Shown here piece by piece: positions 1 to 11,710 of a stretch of DNA of 64,000 nucleotides; position 1 is the stretch's first letter; every line of letters starts with the position of its first letter. The stretch spans positions 8,706,417-8,770,416 of the forward strand of contig NC_045149.1 of assembly GCF_008831285.2 (NCBI RefSeq), in the 5' to 3' direction. The translations under genes were made by a program, and so were the position numbers. The DNA comes from Nymphaea colorata. Its lineage: Eukaryota > Streptophyta > Magnoliopsida > Nymphaeales > Nymphaeaceae. Under the pieces are notes generated by a model. It searched no databases. It saw nothing but the letters and a program-made list of their open reading frames with translations, and had not been told where the DNA came from.

Positions 1-32
1 CAAGGAGCATAAGCCTAACTCGTCGAGCTAAG

Positions 33-224
33 CAGGGGCGAAGCTAAAAAATTTTCATGAGGCGGGCTGAATTAAAGTTTCTAAATTTTGATTAGGGCCG
101 AAATATTATTTTTCAAAATTTTTATATATAACAAGTGAAATTTTTTAAAATTTACATGTAATTTAAAAAAAAAAATTATTGTGGGGCCAGGGCCCATGCG
201 AGCCTTGTCTTGGCTGCGCTCCTG
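33..224 (-). mobile_element. Short hAT-like MITE, copy 1
   Basis: This is a 192-bp element with GC-rich ends and an AT-rich core. The left end begins CAGGGGCGAAGC and the right end reads GCTGCGCTCCTG, a short imperfect inverted repeat. The 8 bases flanking each side (GAGCTAAG at 25-32, GGGTTAAG at 225-232) match at 6 of 8 positions, with transitions only, consistent with an aged 8-bp target duplication of hAT type. The core, including a GGGCCGAAATA segment, matches the reverse complement of the element at 44318-44514. There is no coding capacity. Family name unknown. Confidence 0.6.
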
Positions 225-482
225 GGGTTAAGCGCCTGCGAAAAGACAAGATTCTAATTTGATCTTTTTTTTAAGTGGTGGGGTGCGATACATAAGTTAA
301 AAAGACCAATGAGGGATTTTTTCTAGTCTCTTTTCTAGATGGTATGTTGAGCTCCTGCTTGCTTACTGAGGGAGTACATGTGCACCGTAAACTCCTCTTA
401 CAATATTTCAACTTTGTCAGCTTTTAGTTCCCAAAAAAAACTTCTTTCATATGCACTTTTTTTTGTTTGTGAGGTATTTAAC

Positions 483-747
483 TAGGGGTGGGCGTCGGGC
501 TGAGCCCGGCCGGCCGGGGGCTCGAGCCAGTTAAATTTACATTAAACAATATTAAAAATATATTATTTATATATATAAATATTTAAAATTCACTAAAATA
601 AATTATCAGACCTGGCGCAGCCAGTTCAACCCAACCCAGACCCAAGTCCGGCCCAAAGTCAACTTGGGCCGGGGCCATCCCGAGGCCATTTTCATGGCCC
701 AAGAACACCTCGTGGCTCGAAAGCCAGATGGGCAGTGTCCACTCTTA
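483..747. mobile_element. hAT-like MITE with GC-rich arms and AT core
   Basis: The ends are TAGGGGTGGGC and, on the other strand, TAAGAGTGGAC (8 of 11 match, all differences G/A). The arms are rich in GGCCCG, around an AT-rich centre. The flanking 8-mers TATTTAAC and TGTTTGGT agree only weakly, so the copy is old. Similar arms occur at 7996-8231 and 27480-27690. Non-coding. Confidence 0.5.
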
Positions 748-1389
<642 letters not shown>

Positions 1390-1746
1390 TGGTAAAAGAC
1401 AGACACTATGTTAGGGATAAAAACCAAACCCCTTAATTTTTTGCCAAACAATTATTTTAGATAAAATACAAACATCTTAATATAGAAAAACTATTTTGAT
1501 ATAAAACATGCTTTGAATCAAATAGTTTTTATGAAAAAATATTGATTTTTCTATTACCAAAATGTTGATGCTATGAAAACCATTCATTTTTGCTTATTAA
1601 AAAAAACACTAGCAAATCCCAAAAAAGGATAAACTTAATACATATTTTGCATCAACATATCCTCAAGATCACATTGGTAAGGTTGGATTTCTAAAAAAAA
1701 ACCTTCAAAAAATCATATTTCAAGGGTCTTTTTGTCACCTAAGCTA

Positions 1747-1804
1747 TCAGTTTGATAGCCGCAGTTGGAGAGATGTCAGTTTGATAGCCGCAGTTGGAGA
1801 GAAA
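1747..1804. repeat. 29-bp tandem duplication
   Basis: Two adjacent, nearly identical 29-base units, each beginning TCAGTTTGATAGCCGCAGTT, at 1747 and 1776. No coding context. Confidence 0.9.
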
Positions 1805-3949
1805 AGAAGAAAGGATCTGTTTCTGACGGAAAGCAATTTTAACGTTCAGCTAAAAAGGCGGTTTAGTAGTAAAGAGCGAATCTTCACAGTCCAAGAGAGA
1901 GAGAGCCGAGAGAGGCATTTCAAACACTTTGCAGGAATCTGTTTCTGAACCAAACGTAGGCTGATAATCCATAAACCCAGCTTGAACAAAACGTCACAAA
2001 GCTAAAGATAGTATAAGTCTCTTCAGCTTGATCGGCTATACAGTGAATGATTCAAGGTGCATGAAGCATGGCCTCCATCAGATGGTTGCCTGATCTTAAT
2101 TACTTACTTCATTGTCATTTCTGACTCTGATTTATACATGGCAAACTCCCCCTGATTGTGCAGTATTGGGTTCGTGTGTGTGTGTGTTCACATGCACATA
2201 TTGATCGTTAATGATTATTTCATCCTACTGCATGGCTGAGAGCTGAAACCCCATCTTTCCCCTCACGGTATCAGGTGGCTTGCTTTCTATGCTTCCGGCC
2301 TTCGAGGTGATACTTTTGCTTTGCAGAAGAACAAGAAGTTGATCCCACGGAAGCTTGAAACAAGGACTGACCACTTAGACACCTACCCACCTCCAATCTG
2401 GCCATTGCACCAACCCCTCTAAGCTTATGTTGATATTGCTGTTGTTAAAGTTTGAATAGTGTGTCAGAGCAAATGGGGTCCGCAAAGGACTGAGGTTTTA
2501 GCTGTGATGAGAAGACTTCCAAGGGTATCTTACTGGTGTCACTCCTTGTTCAAGCCAAGACTTTTCCAGCAACCAAGCAATAGAAGTTATTAGGTCGAAT
2601 ATACTTGTCCTCTATCAGCTGAAGTGTTTTTAGGAGCACTACAAAAGTATACTTTCTCTGTCATGGTTTGCTTGGCCTTGCTGATGTTAGAATCCTGTCA
2701 CTGTAAATGTCGATCTTCCTGGATGTTTACCAGTCGTCTAGTTCCGTCGCTTGCCCCTAGCATGACCATTGTATTCAATTCTGAAGAATATCGTTTCAAT
2801 TTTTCAAAACATTCAACTGACTGAACACAAAAACCGACAATGGAGTAGGAGTTAAAAATTTGAGAATCTCGGTGCTAAAACTAGCATTGAAGCATCTACC
2901 CTTTGGTGCAGTGAGTAAATCAATCAAGATCGTTCTAATTACCTTTATTTATACCCTTTTCATGAGCTTTTCTCCATTATGGGATTGTTCTATAAACAAG
3001 CACCAAATCCTTGCTTCTGCTTCCTGGATTGCTTCCCATATATATTTCATGTCCTGGTAATATGAACCTTAAGTTCTTAAATATGCATCAAGAAAGTTCT
3101 CATCACCTCCCATTTTTATCGCTTAGCCTTCTCCTAACCTCTCTGTTTCTCAATTGGTAGATACAACTCGATGGCATTTTTCTGTTTTGAGTTGGAGCTT
3201 AGGCAATATTTCTCTCAAAAACACAACCTGCGGTATGAGTACTTCAAAGTACACTGAGCTTCACACACAATTCATACACCAGCAGGACAGCACCTCAGGC
3301 TCTTTCAGGCTATACATACATAGTGGACATGCTGTGTTGATATATATTAGTTCTAATAGATGCCATTAACGGAAAATCAAATGCAGAAGAAACCATTACC
3401 CTTAGATAATGCGGATGCATCCGTTTGGATATTCAAGATGCAACACACGCATCTGCGTGGAAGTGCCAAAATAGGAAAAAAGTTTTTCAACTCCGACATC
3501 CACACCCCACCACCATAATAACAACACGTGCACACACACACACACACACACAACCACGCAGAAAGAGAACAAAAAGGAGAAATCCTCTTATAGAAACATG
3601 GAAAGGCCAATCCAAAAATGAAATTTGCTATATTCAGGAGACATAGCTATAGAGGAAATGAGAAGGCTGAAAACATAGGAACATTATTCCAATCCTGCAA
3701 TTTTGGACCTCAGCCTTAAATTCTTCTTCTCCTGAAAAGACAGAATACAAATCTATGAGATCATGGGTTTAAGTACACAAAAAAAAAAAGGCTGAAAATA
3801 GGAAAAGGATTATTTACCACCAGATGCAAGCACTATCATTAGTTTTCAGGTACAAAATAGAATCATGAGATTATCGAATAAACTAGCAAGTAGCAGAAAA
3901 ACACTTGGCCAGCATACTATAAGCCTAAGCAAGCAGCATGAAAAAGAAT
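1805..3949. other. Intergenic region, no gene recognised
   Basis: Several open frames of 60-77 codons occur on both strands, but none shows a recognisable domain, splice structure or codon pattern. A short (CA)n run lies near 3531-3552. Old transposon sequence is possible, but nothing definite was identified. Confidence 0.4.
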
Positions 3950-4126
3950 GAAAAGACTACAGCCACAAGTTGATGTAAGGTCTAGAATGAAATTTCCTAT
4001 GGGCAACAACGAGAGATACCAAGAACACGACGAATTACGAAAAGACTACAGCTACAAATTGATGTAAGGTCTAGAATGAAATTTTCTATGGACAATAACC
4101 AGACATACCAAGAACATAACAAAAGA
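3950..4126. repeat. 89-bp direct tandem duplication
   Basis: The segment starting GAAAAGACTACAGC at 3950 is repeated at 4039 with a small number of substitutions, giving an offset of 89 bases. The two copies are of the order of 85-90 percent identical by eye. Non-coding. Confidence 0.85.
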
Positions 4127-6266
4127 AGATAATTCCTTGGACACGAAGACAGAGGGTGATTGAGGGAGAGAAAGAGAGGGGGAGAGGAGGAACAATGAGT
4201 TTGTTTTCCTAAGAGGAAGAAGACTGCAGATCAAATTTGGGGTTTCACTTTTCCCTTGTCATTCTCTGCCTGGCATATCCTGCTCCATGCTAAAGCAGAC
4301 GCATGCATATTCCAACATCTGGGTTGGCCACATGCCCCAAACCCTGTATCATCTCAACACTCGTGTAAGGAAAAGCTGCAAAACCATGTGATCCCTTTTA
4401 CTATTGACTTGAACTTTGACGGATTGAAAAACCCCTTTTCCCCTTGAAAAGAGAAAAGCGCAGGGACCAATCTTGAGGCTACCATTCCACTGCTTCTCTT
4501 TTCATATTCTACTCATCCACTTCAATCTTTGCTTCCAATATCAAAGATCTAATTATTACAGATCAAAGTTGTACAGCACAATCTAAAGGCTTTTGAAGGA
4601 AAACACTTAGCAGTTAGGACGAAGTTGAGCCCATGTTTGGGCTTCCCAGTGATACGTAATGGCTTTTGGAAATTGGAAGTAATGACCGAACATATCAGAG
4701 AACCTAATTTTAAAGTACCTTTGATGTGACTCTATGATATTCCACTATTATTGGATTACAAAAGCAATTCATTGTTGAGGGGAGCATCTATCTACATCAA
4801 TATCAATGTGGTCAATTTATGGCTAGATTGTTCTGATCATTTTGGCTAAGGAGATGGAATTTGTAATAAAAAGAGGGAGACCCTTGTGTCAATGAGGCAC
4901 AGAAATGGTGATCAAGAATGAGATGCTGTAAAATATGTCACTGAAATCACCAGCAATGGGCATTGCGTGACAAACCCGCAAAGCAAACCACTTTATTTCC
5001 AATCATGGCTGGATATCCAAATCAGAAAGTATGAATTAAGATAACAGGAGACATGATCCTAGACTGCAAAAATTTAAACAGATGACGAGAAAGTTGTGAT
5101 ATGAGATTTAAGAAATCCTGAAGAAAATGTTCGAAACCATGTGGATTGGAAAGGCAAGATTGTTTTACATTGATGTGGTTTTGCAAATATTAAAGAGTGA
5201 AACGCTCATGAACTTTGTCAATTGCCAAGCCAGTCCAGCGTGCAGTCTTAGATGCCCGTTAAAACGAGCCAGCGAAATGAACAGAATTTAAAGGTACAAA
5301 CAATATCTAACTAATGCTAAGACAAGAACAAATATCTGAATTAGTTGAGCATAAACATGTCAAGTTCAGTATTGCAAAAAAAGAGGATTTATTGTCAAAT
5401 GCCTTGTAAAATTTTCTACATACAAAAAATGGATGGCTCATACACAAACAAGACCGCCGACAGATTGATATTATTAACAAAAATGCCTTGTCCAAAAATA
5501 AGCAGTAAAGGATTTTAGGGAAGAAAGGAAGGTACTACTAGAGCGAACACAGATGTCCAAAGTGCATGCATTGCAACAACAAGGGTTCTGGAGACAAGCC
5601 TGAAATGTATAAGGAAGCTCAATGTATATGCTTTCTCGTACAACTTCAATCAAGAGGAGAAAGTGAAGACTTTGCTGTGCTATTTTAAGGAGCCAAAAGA
5701 ATTACCACTTCAAGCAGCTTATTAAGGTAAAACATGTTTTTAACTAGACTTTCAAGCTTCAAGCTCTATGACACTAAAAAATTTATATCTCGTATTAGTT
5801 AGCTTCTACTTAGAAGTTCATAAATTTAGATGCCGTTACCTGTATGCCAGGAATGACATCTGTATTAGTCAATTACCATGCATCCAGCCCTAGTAAGAAG
5901 ACTAAAGACTCATCTGATGGATCATCTTTCCCGACTATTAAAAAGAAACAATCATTTCTCCGTTTCACATTTTCTGTTGCACGCTCCCAAGTTTCCAACC
6001 TTCCCATGTATCTTCTAAACTGAGCTCCTTTAGCAAGGATCTTCAATCGTTTGTGCAATCTTTACGTAACTTTATGTCTTAGAATTTGAAGGAAAGAAGT
6101 ATGAGTCATTGGACATCTGCTTTTCAGGCATCGAAAATAGTAGACCTATGAGAACCTAGAGCGTTCCCCAGAAACGGCATGCTCCTTGACAACGTCCCCT
6201 GCCATTAGTGCGTATTCTGGTGATCATGAGCATTCACCAGCAGCTGCCGGATGAAATGATCTGCAG
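4127..6266. other. Region downstream of the FAM175-like gene; no gene recognised
   Basis: This lies 3' of the minus-strand FAM175-like gene and may contain its 3' UTR or further exons. A minus-strand frame at 5873-6058 is rich in charged residues but matches nothing I know. No transposon ends were found. Confidence 0.35.
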
Positions 6267-6720
6267 TCAGTTGTCACTGCCCAAAATAGTCATCTGAAAC
6301 AAGTCAGACGGCCAAATATGCAGGACATCATTTGCTACGAACATTCCTGTCAAAGCTACAACTGTTCAATTACTTTGTCTGTGGAGTGTGGAGTCTTACC
6401 CTCTGCAACACCCGGTGCATAACAAAAAATACTTCATACTGCTTGCGGGCAACTATTCAAGAATCCCAATTCTTGCTGAAAACTAAAGACCATGCAAATT
6501 CTGCTTTATCTAACCCTGAAATCGCGGTAATCAAAATTATGCATTATCACTGCTGTTCAAACATCCAAGAGAGCGTGTCAATAAGAATTCCATAAAGCAG
6601 GCTCACGCATGGATGCAGACAGCGACAGTCCGCCGCGAATGGATGCAGTATAGTCTAAAATTAAACAAAGTTCATGCAATTGACAAAGAAATCAAAAGGG
6701 GAAAGGAAAGACATATTTAC

Positions 6721-7659
6721 TTGTTCAAGAAGCATGGCAGAGCTCATTTCCACTTGACGTGATAGATTCTCAAGTTTAGAGAGCATCCTTCTGTAAAGAT
6801 CCTCCAACTCTGCGGTATAATTTGCAGATTCGGCACCTATCAACGTATTGCTCACTCGTTCCATCGTCTCCAAAGCATCTTGCTCCCCAATTCTACTCCG
6901 ATTGCTCCTGCAGTTGGCTTCTGCAACCACGTCCCTCTGACCTTTTGCATCCACAGAGAGCCAGGAGAAGGACGAAATGGGGCAAAATACATCGTAGTGG
7001 CCTCGAAATCCGGGGCCGACGTTGACGATATCGATCGATTTCGGAACGAAGGAGCCTCGGCGGAGGAACTCAAAAGCGCGGTACTCATGCGTGTGAATAG
7101 GCGTCTGAGGAGAGAAGGATCCGGACAGGAGCAGAAAAACGCGCGGTGGTTCCGCTTGTCTTACGGAAGCTAGGTTTTTATTGGAGGGCAAGATATTGAA
7201 GAGGGAAGAGGAGACGGCACGCTCGCGCATAGAAGGGCGAAGTTGGGTGTTTCTCCGGCCGACGAACCAGCCGATTAGGCCGGACGAGGCGGTCGAGGAG
7301 GTGGCGGGGGCAGCACCATCAAATTCCGGCTGCCTTTGCTGGGCGACAAACTTGTCGAGGGTGGGAAGATGGAGCAGGCCGGCGGCGTCATAGAAGCTCT
7401 GAGGAGAACCGGAGCAGACATAACCCGTGATGAAAGCGGCGACATTTTCCGCGACGGCGGCGGAGGGATCGGTGAAGCTGTCGTAGTCGTCCTGGAGCTT
7501 GGGGGCGGAGAGCTGGCGGACGTGGCCGAAGAGGAGTCCGTCGCAGTCACCGCCGGCGGCAGCGAACCGCTGCAGGAGAGAAGACAGTAGGGGCCCAGAT
7601 ATGGAGACCTTCTCGAGGGGCAGTTCAGGAAGGTCATATGCGCCTTCAACGTCGGCCAT
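6721..7659 (-). CDS. FAM175/Abraxas-like MPN-domain protein, first exon
   Basis: The family are scaffold subunits of BRISC/BRCA1-A-type deubiquitinase complexes, in which an MPN-minus subunit partners a BRCC36-type enzyme. The exon encodes 313 residues. An MPN-like start (ISGPLLSSLLQRF, then GDCDGLLFGHV) lies at about residues 15-50. A GWFVGRR segment and an IHTHEYRAFEF segment follow, and the exon ends in a predicted coiled coil (about 275-313) with heptad leucines. No canonical JAMM metal motif (HxH with a downstream Ser and Asp) is seen, as expected for this branch. I chose the start at 7659 (MADVEG) rather than the in-frame ATG at 7695 because family members begin just before the MPN fold. 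A GTAAAT donor follows at 6720. The C-terminal exon is uncertain: one option is an acceptor giving a tail of 8 codons at 6293-6267. Function is inferred from family resemblance. Confidence 0.75.
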
Positions 7660-7995
7660 CACCCACCACCGGTTTCCGACGAACCAGAGGCTCACAAAAG
7701 AATCAAGAAAAAGGAAAAAAGACCGACAAATGGAAGCAGATGCCGCCGCTATTTGAATCTCGATCGACGATCGATGGATCGATCTATCGAGAAAACTGAT
7801 TCGTCTGATTGGTTTCTTCTGCCGAGGCGGCGTTCCGGCTTCCGGGACGGCCAGAGGCGGTCCTTCCGTCGGCCTCTCGGCGAATGGAGAGACGACAGAC
7901 GAGGGACGCGCTCGTCACGTTCTCGCACGGTCGCCCCTAAACTTTTGTCACATTGACACGTCCGCCGATGACACGCAAACGACGATGTATTGCTT

Positions 7996-8231
7996 AGGCC
8001 CTCCGGCTCAGGTTGGCCCGGGCCCGGGTTGGTCAGGCTCAGACCGTAAAAATGGGTTCGGGTCAGCTCACTCCGACAAAAAAATCGGGCCGGACCCTCG
8101 TGTCTGATTTTAATTGTTTTTGTTAATTTTAAATTATATATATATAATATAAATAAATTTAAATTTCTTTGATTAAATTGAATATGTAGCTCGGGGCTGG
8201 TCCTCGTTAGTTGGGCCTACGCCTACTCTTA
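7996..8231. mobile_element. Degenerate GC-armed MITE relic
   Basis: A GGCCCGGGCCCGGG-rich arm, an AT-rich centre and a second GGCC-rich arm resemble the element at 483-747. The right end, read on the other strand, starts TAAGAGTAGGCG, matching that family's terminus. The left terminus is not clear, so this copy may be truncated. Confidence 0.4.
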
Positions 8232-8671
8232 TTTATGAGGCAGTCAATCATCTCATTTACAACCCACAAGGTCGGTTTTATAACTTCATATTTCTTTATT
8301 CTTCCTCTTTAAATCAATTTAAAATATTTTAACTTAAAATTCTCAAATGATTTTAACGATGGGCCTACCACTGATCAAACTACCCATCTTACATTTTTTT
8401 TTTCTTATGTTTCTTTACAAAGATTTTACAAAATAATAACACTTTTAAATATGCTATATTTAACTGCCTAAAGTATGTAAAAATATAATATTTCGTGTTA
8501 ACCCCTTCTTGTGCTCAGCCTAGGCCAGTGTGACATTGATTAGGTTTTAAAGGAGAAAGTGTCTTACATATGTTTTAGTTGCTTGAATCACTATTGGACT
8601 TACCATGGCAAGGACAAAACTTCGGCATGTACCCTTTTAAATGAAATCTAGGATTAAAGCAACCACATCCA

Positions 8672-8891
8672 TAGTTGGCAAACTCGTCAGGCTAACTCAA
8701 GAATCGCCCAAGTCAGCTCAGATTGCCAACAAATCCAGCTACGGTTAAGGTTTGGCCTGACTCAGCTCTAACTCGTCTTAACTCGCTTGATTCAGGTACA
8801 ATGATTTACATTATGGTTATTTGAATACTCAACCGAGCCGACGAGACCGTTCATCTACCCATCCGAGTCTGAGGCACAGGTTTGCTAACTA
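8672..8891. mobile_element. Candidate short MITE
   Basis: A 220-bp segment whose ends form an imperfect inverted repeat: TAGTTGGCAAAC on the left and, on the opposite strand at the right, TAGTTAGCAAAC (11 of 12). The interior has ACTCG/GACTC-rich motifs and an AT-rich middle. Target duplication is not convincing, so the superfamily is open, although the TA-starting termini resemble hAT elements. Non-coding. Confidence 0.45.
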
Positions 8892-9326
8892 CCATCACAC
8901 CACTTAATATGCACACTACATAGTATTAAGAGGAGAAGGAAGCCAATTCTGGTTACTTGCTAGGTAAGTGAATTTCTACCACTTGAAATGGAGATCAGAT
9001 CTCAAGATGCTCACTCTCTAAAATATACAGCTTGTCTCTAATAAATCAATGTTTGGCCTTGTATACTTATTTTAAGCTAACAATATTTATGTTTGACTTA
9101 TATGAAACCAAATCTCATTTATGGACTGCTGCATTTTGTTCATCCATCAAATTTTTTCCAACCACAGTTACTTAGGCTTCTTTCATGGATCAAGGTTCAT
9201 GATGAATAGATTTGCAATGGGAGACCTCATGTGAATTTCGGATTGGGCTTAATGTCAGACCTATTGCATGTTATGATGAAGCACAGTGATTGGCAGTGGT
9301 TGAGTTGTTCCTCTTGGGGCTGTTTG

Positions 9327-9456
9327 GCACCAATGGCATATTGTTACTGTCTCATGAATCTTTCCCAAAAATTGAGAGAGATTCATAAACTATGAATCTT
9401 CTCAATTTTTTAGGAAGATTCATGAGACCGTAACAAAATTGTTACTATTGGCAATA
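9327..9456. mobile_element. Fold-back (hairpin) element
   Basis: Two arms of about 60 bases are near-perfect reverse complements around a 3-base loop at 9388-9390. The innermost stem is ATTCATA/TATGAAT. Outwards, CTCATGAATCTT pairs with AAGATTCATGAG, and TTGTTACTGT with ACCGTAACAA. This looks like a small fold-back or Tourist-like MITE. No terminal duplication could be assigned. Confidence 0.65.
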
Positions 9457-9588
9457 ATCTTTCCGAAGTTGTTGCTTTAACCTTGCATCTGATTGATGTA
9501 TCATTATACGGTAATAATGGTTCTTGCATTCTGGAGTCAATGGTAAGATGAGAATATATTTTGTGGGATCCTTATTCACATGAATCTA

Positions 9589-9945
9589 CTAAGTATCATT
9601 ATTTTGAAACTTAGGGTTATAGATAAAATATTTTGTACCCATGTTTAACTCCACACCCAAAGGAAACTCTAGTCTGGTGGACTCACCCCACAAGCATCTA
9701 TAACCCTTGAATCTGATACTGCAACCCAAAAATACACACAAGCAAGATTTCAGATCAGACTTAGATTGATCATAAGCTATCAAACAAAGAAAACACTGAT
9801 GACAGAATACTCTCATGGATGAATAAGCAGGGTGTTTCACAAATAGCTGAAAATATGGGGAGAATATATTTAATGAGTATGATGATAAGTTGTCAAATAA
9901 AACTACAGTATTTGTAAAAGCCTCAACCACAATTTTTTTAGGCAT
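9589..9945 (-). pseudogene. Copia integrase relic
   Basis: A 118-codon frame carries the C-terminal integrase region of Ty1/Copia polyproteins. Recognisable blocks are VEAFTNTVVLFDNL, then a SPYFQLFVKHPAYSSMRVF segment, then KSCLCVFLGCSIRFKGYRCL. In intact elements these precede the reverse transcriptase. No RT frame, LTR or PBS could be tied to it, so it is a fragment. The residues after RYCRL-like block end diverge from the family. Confidence 0.75.
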
Positions 9946-10270
9946 TTCAATGAAAAAAACAATGTAGGACCATGCTCAATCACATTTGGATGCTTATCCT
10001 CCACAATCTCATTTTGTCGAGTCTTTGTGCTAGTATTCTAATGATTAATCTCCATATTATTGAATAAATTAATTGACATTGTATTCACTTTTGCCATCTA
10101 AAATGTTTACTTTCTTCTCAAAATGTCTACCAACACAACAATGGGATGAACAAAGTTGGTCAAAGATTTGTATTCTTGTTGCAAAGGATACATGCAAGAA
10201 AAATTTTGTGCTATTCACAAGGGATGGACACCATAAATCAGAGTGAATGGAGGCAGCTAGACCGTATGAG

Positions 10271-10348
10271 ATTTTTATTCAACCTAGAGCTGAGATTAAT
10301 CAAATTGATATTTTTATTCAACCTGGAGCTGAGATTAACCAAGTTCCG
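10271..10348. repeat. 39-bp tandem duplication
   Basis: Two adjacent copies (10271-10309, 10310-10348) begin ATTTTTATTCAACCT and differ at a couple of positions. On the minus strand they read as a repeated peptide, but there is no evidence of a gene. Confidence 0.85.
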
Positions 10349-11639
10349 TCTATTTAAAAACCAGACAACGTTGAGCTGTGGTTTCTGAGCCCCTGGTGCC
10401 AACCTTTGTTTTGTTCCAGGCACCATTACCTGTCCTGTTTTATTGCTCTTGATAAAAAAACATGGTGGAAGAAAATCTCACGTCTATGGTGAGTTGTTTA
10501 ACTGAAACAAAATCCTTAATCTTAGGCATACGAAAAAGGTTTTCTAAAACAGCACTTCAAGAAGATGCCTGAGTTTGGCATCATCAACATGAGAACTATT
10601 CAACTTGTATAATCATCTGCTGTAATGGCATCTGATCCACAGAAAGCCTGAGATTAGTCAATGCAACTTTTATGCGAATGGTGGCCATGGTATTTGCAAA
10701 CCGTTCATAGTCTGGATGAACTGCAACTGTCCCTGCTACAGGAGCTTGAGGAATAGTTCTTGCAGGAATGGTTAGAACCATTGAATCAATCCAAAGCAGA
10801 AGAACAGACCTTGTTGCGGATTTGGCAGACAACTGCACTCTCAGGCACCTAGCTCTGACACCATGAACGACAAAACAAGAAGAAGGGAATGCATGTTTCA
10901 TTTCATGTAGTTCAATTCACTGAGAATCTATATCGATGGAATGGCAATTTCAAATTTTGTTTCTTGATGTTTTCGGTGGACCAGCCTATTCCTTCATACA
11001 TGAATTTTTGCTGCCATCTCTAAAAAGTTTATAATAGTAATAATCAGATTGGACATTTTTTGCTGTTGCGATGAGGTTCGATTATGATTTTATCATCATG
11101 CTCGTAATTGCATATAGCTGCTGCCCATGTTCTTCATCAAATCGGTAGAATTGGTTTTAGCATCTCAAATGCAAGAAATGACTTTTCCATGTTATCATTA
11201 CACATAGTTAGACCTATGATGATTTCATTTTCTAGCTCATCCAGTGTGCAGAAACCCAACTGCCAGTTTCAAACAAATGTAAGAATTAATAGGAGAGCGC
11301 CATCAGATTGGAGACTCGATGGAAGTTTGCTACTTTAACTAGCAGCGGTGAAGGGCTGTAACGGTACAACTGTTCCAGCCGTAGAGCCAATTCCATCCGA
11401 GTCCCCAATGTACGTTCTCTCTCTCTCTCACACACACAGTTCCAAACCCAAATCTGTCAGAAGCAAACTGTCTTATTACCAGCTTGAACACTTACTCCTA
11501 TTTATACTTTTTTTAATGCTTACTTGGAAGAAATTGCCTTAAGATAAGTTTGACTTGCAAGTAATATGGATGGACTTATATTGCATCCTTCAATTCAGGT
11601 ATTGCACTTGTCATTGTTTGCAGCCCACAAGAGAAACAC
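10349..11639. other. Intergenic, no gene recognised
   Basis: Frames of about 60-100 codons on either strand (for example 10596-10901 minus) have no recognisable domain. A short CT/CA microsatellite lies near 11412-11438. Confidence 0.4.
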
Positions 11640-11710
11640 ACTAGAGATTCGAACCTCAAATTCCTTGAGTGTGGGTCGCCTTACCGCCCAACTGCACTTT
11701 GCCCCTTGAA
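11640..11710 (-). mobile_element. tRNA-derived SINE head relic
   Basis: On the minus strand a RNA polymerase III-type internal promoter is visible. A box A-like GTGCAGTTGGGCGGTAAGG lies near 11696-11678 and a box B GGTTCGAATCT near 11655-11645, about 41 bases apart as in tRNA-derived SINEs. There is no clear tRNA cloverleaf. A defined tail and target duplication were not found, so the 3' limit is open. Confidence 0.55.

Noticed and set aside
6822-7649. Frames on both strands overlapping the FAM175-like exon
   Set aside because: GC-rich shadows; only the minus frame with the MPN-like and coiled-coil blocks resembles a protein family.
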